A DNA stretch of 5,135 nucleotides from contig USKR01000116.1 of NCBI GenBank assembly GCA_900555215.1, positions 1 through 5,135 on the forward strand, given 5' to 3'. Under the pieces are notes generated by a model. The model saw nothing but the letters and a program-made list of their open reading frames with translations, made no database searches and was not told the DNA's origin. Positions 1 through 5,135 of the stretch are shown piece by piece. The stretch's first letter is position 1. The number at the start of each line of letters is the position of its first letter. Source of the stretch: an uncultured Ruminococcus sp. GTDB lineage: Bacteria; Bacillota; Clostridia; Lachnospirales; Lachnospiraceae. A program made the translations under genes and the position numbers.

Positions 1-2
1 TC

Positions 3-104
3 CAATACGTCTCCAACCATGTGACCGGGACCACAGAAGGGATCAGCGGCTCATGGTATACGCCCAGGCTCACAGAAGAAGAATGGAATGCCAGATACCG
101 TTAA
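3..104 (+). CDS. C-terminal end of an unidentified protein (5' truncated by window edge)
   Basis: An open plus-strand frame enters from the left edge and runs 33 codons to a TAA stop at 102-104. The visible tail is polar and ends in SWYTPRLTEEEWNARYR, with aromatic residues and codon use like the neighbouring genes, so it reads as a genuine protein end and not a chance frame. I do not recognise the family, and no domain or motif can be assigned from so short a piece. It lies on the same strand as the HicB-like gene, 160 nt upstream of it. A separate promoter (163-191) and a possible weak terminator (111-164) in between suggest the two are transcribed independently. Whether it is real depends on the sequence to the left of the window. 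Confidence 0.5.
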   Translation, partial: QYVSNHVTGTTEGISGSWYTPRLTEEEWNARYR

Positions 105-110
105 GAAATG

Positions 111-173
111 AAGGTCAGGAAACGGATCAGGAAATGCCCGTGAAATGCTGCTGCCGCTGACCTTGCTATTTTT
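111..173 (+). terminator. Possible weak intrinsic terminator after the upstream partial gene
   Basis: AAGGTCAG (111-118) is perfectly complementary to CTGACCTT (157-164). Short inner pairings are possible: CGG 123-125 with CCG 154-156, and CAG 128-130 with CTG 148-150. A run of five T at 169-173 follows. The position just after the TAA at 102-104 fits a terminator. However, the enclosed loop is long, only half of the outer stem is G/C, and the T-run starts 4 nt after the stem, so it would be inefficient at best. The right arm also runs into the -35 element of the next promoter. Confidence 0.33.
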
Positions 174-191
174 CCCTGTTTATACTATACT
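163..191 (+). promoter_or_regulatory. Predicted sigma-A-type promoter for the HicB-like gene
   Basis: The -35 element TTGCTA (163-168, 4 of 6 to consensus) is separated by exactly 17 nt from the -10 element TATACT (186-191, 5 of 6). Transcription would start near 198, giving a leader of about 65 nt before the ATG at 265. A small palindrome, ACTG-ACCA-CAGT (189-200), covers the edge of the -10 and the start point and could be an operator, but it is too short to be convincing. Confidence 0.55.
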
Positions 192-201
192 GACCACAGT
201 G

Positions 202-215
202 CCGGCAGCAGCCGG
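202..215 (+). other. Small GC-rich hairpin at the 5' end of the predicted hicB leader
   Basis: CCGGC (202-206) pairs with GCCGG (211-215) around a four-base AGCA loop. It lies a few bases after the predicted transcription start, so it would form at the extreme 5' end of the mRNA, where such hairpins can protect transcripts from decay. No T-run follows, so it is not a terminator. The function is inferred only. Confidence 0.3.
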
Positions 216-248
216 AAAGCAATATTACAAATCAATCTATTATAATCC

Positions 249-255
249 AAAGGAG
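249..255 (+). promoter_or_regulatory. Ribosome binding site that fixes the HicB-like start
   Basis: AAAGGAG sits 9 nt upstream of the ATG at 265. The frame stays open upstream to an ATG at 145, but nothing resembling a Shine-Dalgarno precedes that codon. The site therefore decides in favour of the shorter protein. Confidence 0.8.
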
Positions 256-264
256 CACCAAACT

Positions 265-543
265 ATGAAATTTATATATCCTGCGGTATTCCGCAAAAAA
301 GAAGAAGGCGGCTACCATGCCTTCTTTCCGGATCTTGAATGCTGCGAGGCGTCCGGCGAAACACTGGACGATGCCATTGACAATGCCAACGAGGCATGCC
401 GGAACTGGATCACAGTGGAACTCGAGGAGGAAGAGCCTCTGCTTCCCTATGTGTCTGAGATCGAAGATATCGAAACAGAAGAAGGTGATATCGTGAGGAA
501 CATCTCCGTGAATATCCGGTTTTACGAAGGATGGGATGAATAG
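265..543 (+). CDS. Orphan HicB-like (type II antitoxin-fold) protein
   Basis: This 92-residue acidic protein starts MKFIYPAVF and carries the HicB N-terminal signature: a beta strand, then GGYHAFFPDLECCEASGETL (residues 15-34) and an amphipathic helix DDAIDNANEACRNWI (35-49). This is the degenerate RNase H/dsRBD-like fold of HicB antitoxins. An acidic EEEE stretch (54-57) and a tail, IVRNISVNIRFYEGWDE (76-92), follow. HicB proteins normally neutralise the HicA mRNA interferase, and many carry a C-terminal ribbon-helix-helix or helix-turn-helix domain. Neither that domain nor a hicA-like reading frame (60-80 codons, GSHHxF-type motif) is visible on either side here. It has its own promoter and is bounded by a strong terminator. 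An in-frame extension to 145 encodes a signal-peptide-like stretch but lacks a ribosome binding site and includes the promoter, so it was rejected. Family assignment is good; an antitoxin role is unproven. Confidence 0.82.
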   Translation: MKFIYPAVFRKKEEGGYHAFFPDLECCEASGETLDDAIDNANEACRNWITVELEEEEPLLPYVSEIEDIETEEGDIVRNISVNIRFYEGWDE

Positions 544-592
544 CGCAGACATTTTATATGCAGTTCATCAGCCTGTATCCTCTAAACAAGCG

Positions 593-643
593 AAAAACTC
601 AGGTGAAACTCCCCAAAATAAGGGAGCTGCTCCTGAGTTTTTT
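593..643. terminator. Bidirectional intrinsic terminator between convergent genes
   Basis: AAAAACTCAGG (593-603) is perfectly complementary to CCTGAGTTTTT (632-642). An inner stem, CTCCC (609-613) with GGGAG (622-626), stacks within it. Six T follow the GC part on the plus strand (638-643) and five on the minus strand (complement of 593-597), so it can stop transcription both ways. It ends the HicB-like transcript (stop at 543) and the convergent lipoprotein transcript (stop at 666). Nothing else is visible in 544-665. Confidence 0.85.
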
Positions 644-665
644 ATAGGTTCATCTATCACTCATG

Positions 666-1163
666 TCAATCCAGCTCTTCCGACATGTACCATTCCGTGT
701 GCTCTTCATCATAAGCAAACACCATCCCGTCAACCGCTTCATAACCGCCGGACGCAATATAGCTCGAGGCTGAATGAACATGAAAACTCCCCTCTCCATT
801 CGGATAAAGACGGAGCTCAGGACCGATCACCGGAGCGTATTCCCCTTCCTCAGCCCGATATATTCCGCACAATACACTGGTGCCTTCTATGTAAACCTTC
901 TTTAAAGGTGCGTGCGTATCCGATTCTTCCTGTTCATCCGAGCTCTTCTTTTCCAACCTATTATGCGCATCTTGCGGAGAAATCAGTCCTGTCCAATCGG
1001 AATCCGAGTCTTTCTGTGCTTCTGGTTTTTCTTCCGTTTTTTTACTCTCCTGTTCTCCGCATGCCGTGAACAGCAGGCAAACCGTTGTTATTCCTGAAAG
1101 CAGGATCCATCTCCTTATTGTACGGCGCAAAAGACTGCGCTTTCGTCTGAGCTTCCTCTGCAT
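666..1163 (-). CDS. Small predicted lipoprotein of unknown function
   Basis: This 165-residue protein begins with a very basic segment (residues 1-19, nine Arg and two Lys) and a hydrophobic core (about 20-34). It ends at a lipobox-like LFTAC with the acceptor cysteine at C35, although Phe at -3 is not the classic Leu. It is therefore likely lipidated and anchored to the outer face of the membrane. Residues 36-88 form a highly charged, low-complexity linker rich in E, K, D and S. The C-terminal part (about 89-160) looks beta-rich, with LRLYPNGEGSFHVHSASSYI, then ASGGYEAVDGMVFAYDE. This resembles the 'gives LxLxxDGxFxF, SSYIxxGxYExxDGxLxL' beta module seen in many Firmicute lipoproteins and BlaR1-like tails. 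The start is supported by AGGAGGTG at 1171-1178, 7 nt upstream. It is a single-gene unit with its own promoter, converging on the HicB-like gene. The exact role is unknown. Confidence 0.8.
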   Translation of the reverse strand: MQRKLRRKRSLLRRTIRRWILLSGITTVCLLFTACGEQESKKTEEKPEAQKDSDSDWTGLISPQDAHNRLEKKSSDEQEESDTHAPLKKVYIEGTSVLCGIYRAEEGEYAPVIGPELRLYPNGEGSFHVHSASSYIASGGYEAVDGMVFAYDEEHTEWYMSEELD

Positions 1164-1170
1164 AATAACT

Positions 1171-1178
1171 CACCTCCT
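1171..1178 (-). promoter_or_regulatory. Strong Shine-Dalgarno of the lipoprotein gene
   Basis: Read on the minus strand this is AGGAGGTG, 7 nt before the ATG at 1161-1163. It is a near-perfect match to the 16S anti-Shine-Dalgarno and confirms the start that includes the basic n-region of the signal peptide. Confidence 0.85.
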
Positions 1179-1208
1179 CAGAAAACCTGTCCACCATCCT
1201 CTACTCTA

Positions 1209-1237
1209 ATCATACGATATCACTCCATTTGCTGCAA
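1209..1237 (-). promoter_or_regulatory. Predicted promoter of the lipoprotein gene
   Basis: On the minus strand, TTGCAG (1232-1237, 3 of 6 to the -35 consensus) is followed after 17 nt by TATGAT (1209-1214, 5 of 6 to the -10 consensus). Transcription would start near 1202, leaving a leader of about 38 nt before the ATG at 1163. The -35 falls in the T-rich tail of the aspS terminator, so the two transcription units abut with no spare DNA. Confidence 0.45.
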
Positions 1238-1247
1238 TCAAATAAGA

Positions 1248-1281
1248 GCGCCCGCACTGGCATAATTCTCAGTGCGGACGC
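1248..1281 (-). terminator. Intrinsic terminator of the hemZ-hisS-aspS operon
   Basis: An eight-base-pair GC-rich stem pairs CCGCACTG (1252-1259) with CAGTGCGG (1270-1277) around a 10-nt loop. It extends by three more pairs (1248-1250 with 1279-1281) after a single mismatch. On the minus strand a U-rich stretch, TCTTATTTGATT, follows. It lies 45 nt beyond the aspS stop codon at 1327-1329. The U-tract is interrupted, so some read-through into the lipoprotein gene, which lies on the same strand, is possible. Confidence 0.75.
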
Positions 1282-1326
1282 CCCTGTTTCAACGATCTTT
1301 TATTTCTATTCTATTCCGGCTGAACT

Positions 1327-3123
1327 CTACTCTTCCATCTCTGCCTTCACTTCCAGCCCCAGCTCGTCAAGCTGCTTCTGGTCAGCCGGTGTCGGCGCCT
1401 CTGTCATCAGGCAGGAAGCGTCCTTGATCTTCGGGAACGCGATCACATCGCGGATGCTGTCCTGTTTTGCCATGAGCATGACAAGACGATCCAGGCCGTA
1501 GGCAAGTCCTGCGTGTGGCGGCACTCCGTATTTAAATGCCTCAAGCAGGAACCCGAACTGTGTGTGCGCCTGTTCTTTCGTAAATCCGAGCGCCTCGAAC
1601 ATCTTCTCCTGGATGTCGTTCTGATGGATCCTGACGCTTCCGCCGCCGATCTCGTTTCCGTTGAGAACGATATCGTAAGCCTTCGCGCGCACCTCCCCGA
1701 GTTTTCCCTGCTCCAGGAGAGGAAGGTCCTCTTCCATCGGCATAGTAAACGGATGGTGCATGGCAAGATAACGCCCCTGCTCATCGCTCCACTCGAACTG
1801 CGGGAACTCTGTGATCCACACGAAGCGGAATTCATCTTTATCTAAGAGATCCAGCTCTTTTGCCAGCTCCACGCGGAGCGCTCCGAGAGAATCCCATACC
1901 ACTTTATTCTTGTCAGCCGCAAAGAGGAGCAAGTCTCCCGGCTCGCCGCCCATAGCGCTGATCAGGGCGGACATCTCTTCCCCGCTCATGAACTTGGCAA
2001 AGGAAGACTTCACGCTGCCGTCCTCCTGGAGCGCGATGTATGCGAGACCTTTTGCGCCGTAATCTTTTACAAATGCAGTCAGCTTGTCGATCTTCTTTCT
2101 CGGCATCGCGCCCTGGCCTTTGGCATTGATACCGCGCACGCTGCCGCCGTTCTCAATGGCGCCTGTGAACACGCCGAAGCCGCATCCTTTCACCACGTCT
2201 GTCACATCGGTAAGCTCCATGCCGAAGCGCAGGTCCGGCTTGTCAGAACCGAAGCGGTCCATTGCCTCCTGCCATGTCATCCGCTGGATGGGGAGCTGTA
2301 CATCCACGTCCAGCACCTCTTTAAAGATCTTTGCAAGGTATCTCTCATTGACATCGATGACGTCATCCACATCCACGAAAGACAGCTCCATATCAATCTG
2401 CGTGAACTCGGGCTGGCGGTCCGCTCTTAAGTCCTCATCACGGAAACATCTGGCGATCTGGATATAGCGGTCAAACCCGGAGCACATCAGAAGCTGTTTG
2501 TAGAGCTGGGGAGACTGGGGCAGCCCGTAGAAGCATCCCGGATGCACACGGCTGGGCACCAGATAGTCTCTCGCCCCCTCCGGGGTGGTCTTTCCCAGCA
2601 TCGGGGTCTCGATCTCAAGGAATCCTTCCTCTGAGAAGAACTGGCGGGTCAGCGTCATGACCTGGCTCTTCATCATCAGGTTGCGCTGCAGGTCCGGCCT
2701 TCTCAGGTCAAGATAACGGTATTTCAGACGCACTTCTTCTTTTGTCTTTGAATTTTCCTCGATCGGGAACGGAGGAGTCTGAGCTTCGGAGAGGATGCGC
2801 AGCTCACTTGGGATGACCTCGATCTCTCCTGTTGCGATCTTGTCATTCACCGCGCCGGAACGTCTCGCCACCTCACCTACGATGGCAACCGCGTATTCAG
2901 AGCGCAGGGACGCTGCTTTCTCAAGAAGCGCCGCGTCTGTCTTGCCTTCCTCGCACACCACCTGGATGATCCCTGAACGGTCACGCACGTCCGTGAATAC
3001 CAGACCGCCCTTATTTCTGTTCTTCTGCACCCATCCCATGATGGTCACTTTCTCACCGATATTTGCCGCGGAGAGCTCGCCGCAGCGGTGAGTCCTCTTA
3101 AGCCCTTTCATTGACTCAGCCAT
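1327..3123 (-). CDS. aspS: Aspartate--tRNA ligase (AspRS)
   Basis: This 598-residue class IIb synthetase makes Asp-tRNA from aspartate, ATP and tRNA in the cytoplasm; the length fits the bacterial type (about 590). An N-terminal OB-fold anticodon-binding domain covers about 1-110. The catalytic core follows: motif 1 around FLEIETPML (168-176), QSPQLYKQ (203-210), motif 2 FRDEDLRADRQPEFTQ (227-242) and motif 3 GLAYGLDRLVML (539-550). A bacterial-type GAD insertion domain occupies roughly 285-415. The frame is open to 3162, but the ATG at 3121-3123 was chosen because GGAGGTG lies just upstream (3128-3134) and the protein then begins MAESMKGLKRTH, normal for the family. It overlaps the end of hisS by 8 nt. 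It is the last gene of the operon, followed by a terminator at 1248-1281. Residue 38 is Lys where E. coli has Leu and Pseudomonas has His, so tRNA-Asn discrimination is uncertain. Identity is very secure. Confidence 0.97.
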   Translation of the reverse strand: MAESMKGLKRTHRCGELSAANIGEKVTIMGWVQKNRNKGGLVFTDVRDRSGIIQVVCEEGKTDAALLEKAASLRSEYAVAIVGEVARRSGAVNDKIATGEIEVIPSELRILSEAQTPPFPIEENSKTKEEVRLKYRYLDLRRPDLQRNLMMKSQVMTLTRQFFSEEGFLEIETPMLGKTTPEGARDYLVPSRVHPGCFYGLPQSPQLYKQLLMCSGFDRYIQIARCFRDEDLRADRQPEFTQIDMELSFVDVDDVIDVNERYLAKIFKEVLDVDVQLPIQRMTWQEAMDRFGSDKPDLRFGMELTDVTDVVKGCGFGVFTGAIENGGSVRGINAKGQGAMPRKKIDKLTAFVKDYGAKGLAYIALQEDGSVKSSFAKFMSGEEMSALISAMGGEPGDLLLFAADKNKVVWDSLGALRVELAKELDLLDKDEFRFVWITEFPQFEWSDEQGRYLAMHHPFTMPMEEDLPLLEQGKLGEVRAKAYDIVLNGNEIGGGSVRIHQNDIQEKMFEALGFTKEQAHTQFGFLLEAFKYGVPPHAGLAYGLDRLVMLMAKQDSIRDVIAFPKIKDASCLMTEAPTPADQKQLDELGLEVKAEMEE

Positions 3124-4366
3124 TGTACACCTCCGTAATCTCTGTATATCCCTGTTCTGCAAGCTGTTCCTTCTGGAACTTCTTGTTCTTCTTCATATTT
3201 GCGAGCATCACCTGATACCCGTCTGCCCGGTCCTGGCGTGCCTGGGCAAGCACCTCAAGGAGTTTTTCCTGGGGCAGCTTCTTTTCCAGAAGATATGCCT
3301 TTTTCTTTCTTCCTGTGGGCACCTGATAGCCGCGTTCAAGAAGGAGCATGACAATACGCTCGAATCCGATGGAGAATCCCACTGCCGGCGTGTCCTGCCC
3401 GGTGAATTTTCCGATCATCTCATCGTAGCGTCCGCCGCCGCCCACTGAGCCGCCGAACTCATCCATGGAGATCTCGAAGATCGTGCCCGTATAGTAAGAC
3501 ATCCCCCTCACGAGCGTAGGGTCAAAACTCATCTTAAAGTCCGCTTCCTTCTGGCTCTCCACGCTGGTAATGATCATTTCCAGCGAATCTGCCGCCTCAG
3601 GCGCGAGATATCCTTCCAGTTTTTCTTTACACTTGCGGACACCCTCCACATCGTTCGTAATCTCTTTAAAAAGCGCGAGATATTTTTCCACCGATTCTTC
3701 CGCATAGCCGTTCTCCTTCAGTTCAGCTGCCACGCCGTCCATACCGATCTTGTCCATCTTGTCCAGGGTGATGAACACACTGTCATAATCTTTCTCGTCA
3801 AATCCGCTGTACGCTGCCATTGCCTTTAAGAAGCGGCGGTCATTGATACGGATGGTAAAGTTCTTAAAATCCAGTTTCCCCAGGAGCGTGGTCGTCGCCA
3901 GGATCAGCTCGATCTCCGCCAGGTTGGACGGCTCGCCCAGGATATCGATGTCACACTGCATGAACTGGCGGTAGCGCCCTCTCTGCGGACGATCCGCTCT
4001 CCACACATTTCCCATCTGGAGCGCTTTGAAGGGAGACGGGAGCTCATTTGCGTGGTTCGCATAATATCTGGAAAGAGGAACTGTCAGGTCATAGCGCAGC
4101 CCGCCGTCTACCAGGTCTGCCTCTTCCTTTGCCTCGTCGATCTTTAACTTTTCTCCACGCTTTAAGATCTTGAATATGAGTTTTTCATTGTCCCCGCCCT
4201 GCTTGCTGCACAGGTTCTCAATGTGCTCCACGCAGGGAGTCTCCATGGAGGAAAACCCGAAGGTTCTGTATGTGTCTTTGATCAGTCCGATCACATAATC
4301 CCTGATCTCCATTTCGGCGGGCATGATATCTTTCATGCCGGTAACCGGTTTCTTCTTCAGCGCCAT
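3116..4366 (-). CDS. hisS: Histidine--tRNA ligase (HisRS), archaeal/eukaryotic-like type
   Basis: This 416-residue class IIa synthetase charges tRNA-His with histidine in the cytoplasm. Visible elements are a motif 1 region with SSMETP (39-44), RYDLTVPLSRY (91-101), motif 2 VWRADRPQRGRYRQFMQCD (121-139), the histidine-specific loops LVRGMSYYTG (285-294) and GGGGRYD (309-315), and motif 3 GFSIGFERI (330-338). The intact histidine loops and the neighbouring aspS argue against HisZ, the catalytically dead paralogue. Several stretches (QCDIDILG, NDRRFL, LDKMDKIG) resemble archaeal and eukaryotic HisRS more than the E. coli type. Only about 74 residues follow motif 3, so the C-terminal anticodon-binding domain is short. 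The ATG at 4364-4366 was chosen over the one at 4370-4372, because AAGGAG (4374-4379) is 7 nt from the former and only 1 nt from the latter. It overlaps hemZ by 10 nt and aspS by 8 nt. Confidence 0.96.
   Translation of the reverse strand: MALKKKPVTGMKDIMPAEMEIRDYVIGLIKDTYRTFGFSSMETPCVEHIENLCSKQGGDNEKLIFKILKRGEKLKIDEAKEEADLVDGGLRYDLTVPLSRYYANHANELPSPFKALQMGNVWRADRPQRGRYRQFMQCDIDILGEPSNLAEIELILATTTLLGKLDFKNFTIRINDRRFLKAMAAYSGFDEKDYDSVFITLDKMDKIGMDGVAAELKENGYAEESVEKYLALFKEITNDVEGVRKCKEKLEGYLAPEAADSLEMIITSVESQKEADFKMSFDPTLVRGMSYYTGTIFEISMDEFGGSVGGGGRYDEMIGKFTGQDTPAVGFSIGFERIVMLLLERGYQVPTGRKKKAYLLEKKLPQEKLLEVLAQARQDRADGYQVMLANMKKNKKFQKEQLAEQGYTEITEVYNG
3128..3134 (-). promoter_or_regulatory. aspS ribosome binding site inside the 3' end of hisS
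   Basis: On the minus strand this reads GGAGGTG, with the GGAGG core 6 nt before the aspS ATG at 3121-3123. It lies within the last codons of hisS. With the 8-nt ATGGCTGA overlap, ribosomes finishing hisS could start aspS directly. It also excludes the ATG at 3109-3111, which is 18 nt away. Confidence 0.85.
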
Positions 4367-5133
4367 AGCCATTCTCCTTTTCGTTCTATCATTTCATCGA
4401 TCCGATTGATGTACTCTGTAATATTTTTTACATTTTCCACATGGACGAGGTCGACCTCTTTCCCCTTTTCCGTCCGTATGGGCTTATCAAGCAGTACCTT
4501 CGTGGACGCCCCCGCGCCCGCTGCAAGGATCGTCTGCTTTTCTTCCATAATCAGTATATTGTATATTCCCGCTTTGTCAAGCTTCGCATAACCGACATTT
4601 TCAAAATTTCCCGCGATATTCTTCTGGCGGTACAGATAATACGGCTTCAGCCCCATTCTATCCGCGCTCTTCGCCGCGGCGTCCACCATCTGCGATATCT
4701 CGGAGTGCAGGTCCATGGTCCTTCCCTCCTGTCCGAACTTTGCCGCCCGCTTGATGGCAAGCGAATGGACAGTCAGGCTGTCCGGCCGCATCGCCTCGAT
4801 CTGGGACAGAGTATCCGCCATGTCCGCCGCATTTTCCCCGGGAAGCCCTGCGATCAGGTCCATATTGATATTGTCAAATCCAAGCCGCCGGGCCATTGCA
4901 TACGCTTCTCTGACATCTCCAACAGTATGCCTGCGCCCCACCAGATCCAGCGTCTTTTGCTGCATGGTCTGGGGATTGATGGAGATCCTTGTAACAGGGA
5001 ACTCTTTCAGCACGGCAAGCTTTTCCTCTGTGATACTGTCCGGACGCCCCGCCTCCACGGTGAACTCCACTGTATGGCTCAGATCAAAATTTTCTGAGAT
5101 CTCAAAGAGCAGTCTTCTGAGCTGGTCGGGCTC
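4357..5133 (-). CDS. hemZ: HemZ-type radical SAM protein, coproporphyrinogen III oxidase-like (N-terminus outside window)
   Basis: The frame enters from the right edge and gives 258 C-terminal residues; full HemZ proteins are near 490, so roughly half is missing, including the CxxxCxxC iron-sulfur motif. Visible family marks are VEFTVEAGRPDSIT (22-35 of the fragment), RISINPQTM and VGRRHT (49-57, 65-70), NMDLIAGLPGE (90-100) and the HemZ hallmark YYLYRQKNIAGNFENVGYA (165-183). These belong to the radical-SAM half-barrel and the HemN/HemW-like C-terminal region. B. subtilis HemZ is linked to oxygen-independent coproporphyrinogen III oxidation, but many Clostridia keep a HemZ without an obvious haem pathway, so the true substrate here is uncertain. 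The GTG at 5068-5070 is an internal Val codon (SHTVEFTVEAG), not a start. The stop overlaps hisS by 10 nt, making hemZ the upstream partner of both synthetase genes. Confidence 0.92.
   Translation of the reverse strand, partial: EPDQLRRLLFEISENFDLSHTVEFTVEAGRPDSITEEKLAVLKEFPVTRISINPQTMQQKTLDLVGRRHTVGDVREAYAMARRLGFDNINMDLIAGLPGENAADMADTLSQIEAMRPDSLTVHSLAIKRAAKFGQEGRTMDLHSEISQMVDAAAKSADRMGLKPYYLYRQKNIAGNFENVGYAKLDKAGIYNILIMEEKQTILAAGAGASTKVLLDKPIRTEKGKEVDLVHVENVKNITEYINRIDEMIERKGEWLWR
4374..4379 (-). promoter_or_regulatory. hisS ribosome binding site inside the 3' end of hemZ
   Basis: AAGGAG on the minus strand lies in the last codons of hemZ (encoding KGEW). Spacing is 7 nt to the ATG at 4364-4366 and only 1 nt to the ATG at 4370-4372, so it selects the start giving MALKKKPVTG. 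The hisS start and the hemZ stop are interleaved as ATGGCGCTGA. Confidence 0.85.
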
Positions 5134-5135
5134 CA

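Noticed and set aside
241..246. Perfect TATAAT as a second -10 for the HicB-like gene
   Set aside because: No acceptable -35 lies 16-18 nt upstream, and transcription would begin within the Shine-Dalgarno at 249-255.
145..264. N-terminal extension of the HicB-like gene encoding a signal-peptide-like hydrophobic stretch
   Set aside because: No Shine-Dalgarno precedes the ATG at 145, the segment contains the promoter elements at 163-191, and HicB proteins are cytoplasmic and begin MKFxYPA-like, matching the ATG at 265.
840..1010. Possible remnant of a rhodanese-like start (ISPQDAHNRLE) in the lipoprotein linker
   Set aside because: Only a short resemblance is seen; no active-site Cys loop or following DVR-type strand is present, so it is better treated as linker.
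536..1069. Long plus-strand open frame of 177 codons opposite the lipoprotein gene
   Set aside because: It starts within the end of the HicB-like gene, crosses the strong terminator at 593-643, and has a low-complexity Pro/Ser/His-rich product typical of an antisense shadow. The minus-strand frame has a signal peptide, lipobox and Shine-Dalgarno.
3124..3162. Upstream in-frame extension of aspS by 13 codons
   Set aside because: It lies inside hisS, has no fitting ribosome binding site, and the ATG at 3121-3123 has one at ideal spacing and gives the normal family N-terminus.
4441..5097. Plus-strand open frame of 218 codons opposite hemZ
   Set aside because: The minus-strand frame has clear HemZ motifs throughout; the plus-strand product is Arg/His/Leu-rich with no recognisable domain.

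Overview
The window looks like chromosomal DNA from an anaerobic Firmicute, most likely a Lachnospiraceae-type Clostridia. This is inferred from moderate GC content, strong AGGAGG-type ribosome binding sites, a hemZ-hisS-aspS gene order that I recall as common in that group, and a HicB-like orphan protein of a type frequent there. No species can be named from the sequence alone.

Layout. Bases 3-104 hold the last 33 codons of a plus-strand gene of unknown function that starts outside the window. Bases 105-264 are non-coding and contain a weak terminator-like hairpin and a good sigma-A-type promoter. They lead to a small plus-strand gene (265-543) for an orphan HicB-like antitoxin-fold protein. 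A strong bidirectional terminator (593-643) separates it from a convergent minus-strand gene (666-1163) for a small predicted lipoprotein, which has its own promoter (1209-1237). Just beyond that promoter is the terminator (1248-1281) of the minus-strand operon filling the rest of the window: hemZ (4357 to beyond 5135, N-terminus missing), hisS (3116-4366) and aspS (1327-3123).

The operon genes overlap by 10 nt (hemZ/hisS) and 8 nt (hisS/aspS), each with a Shine-Dalgarno inside the end of the upstream gene, so translational coupling is likely. HisRS and AspRS charge tRNA-His and tRNA-Asp in the cytoplasm. HemZ is a radical-SAM protein of the coproporphyrinogen dehydrogenase/HemW superfamily; its [4Fe-4S] cysteine motif lies outside the window. 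The operon promoter is not in the window.

No mobile element, CRISPR array, tRNA, rRNA or clear novel multi-gene system is visible. The points most worth a second look are the archaeal/eukaryotic-like HisRS with a short C-terminal domain, the orphan HicB-like protein with neither toxin nor DNA-binding domain, and the lipoprotein whose C-terminal domain seems to stop early.
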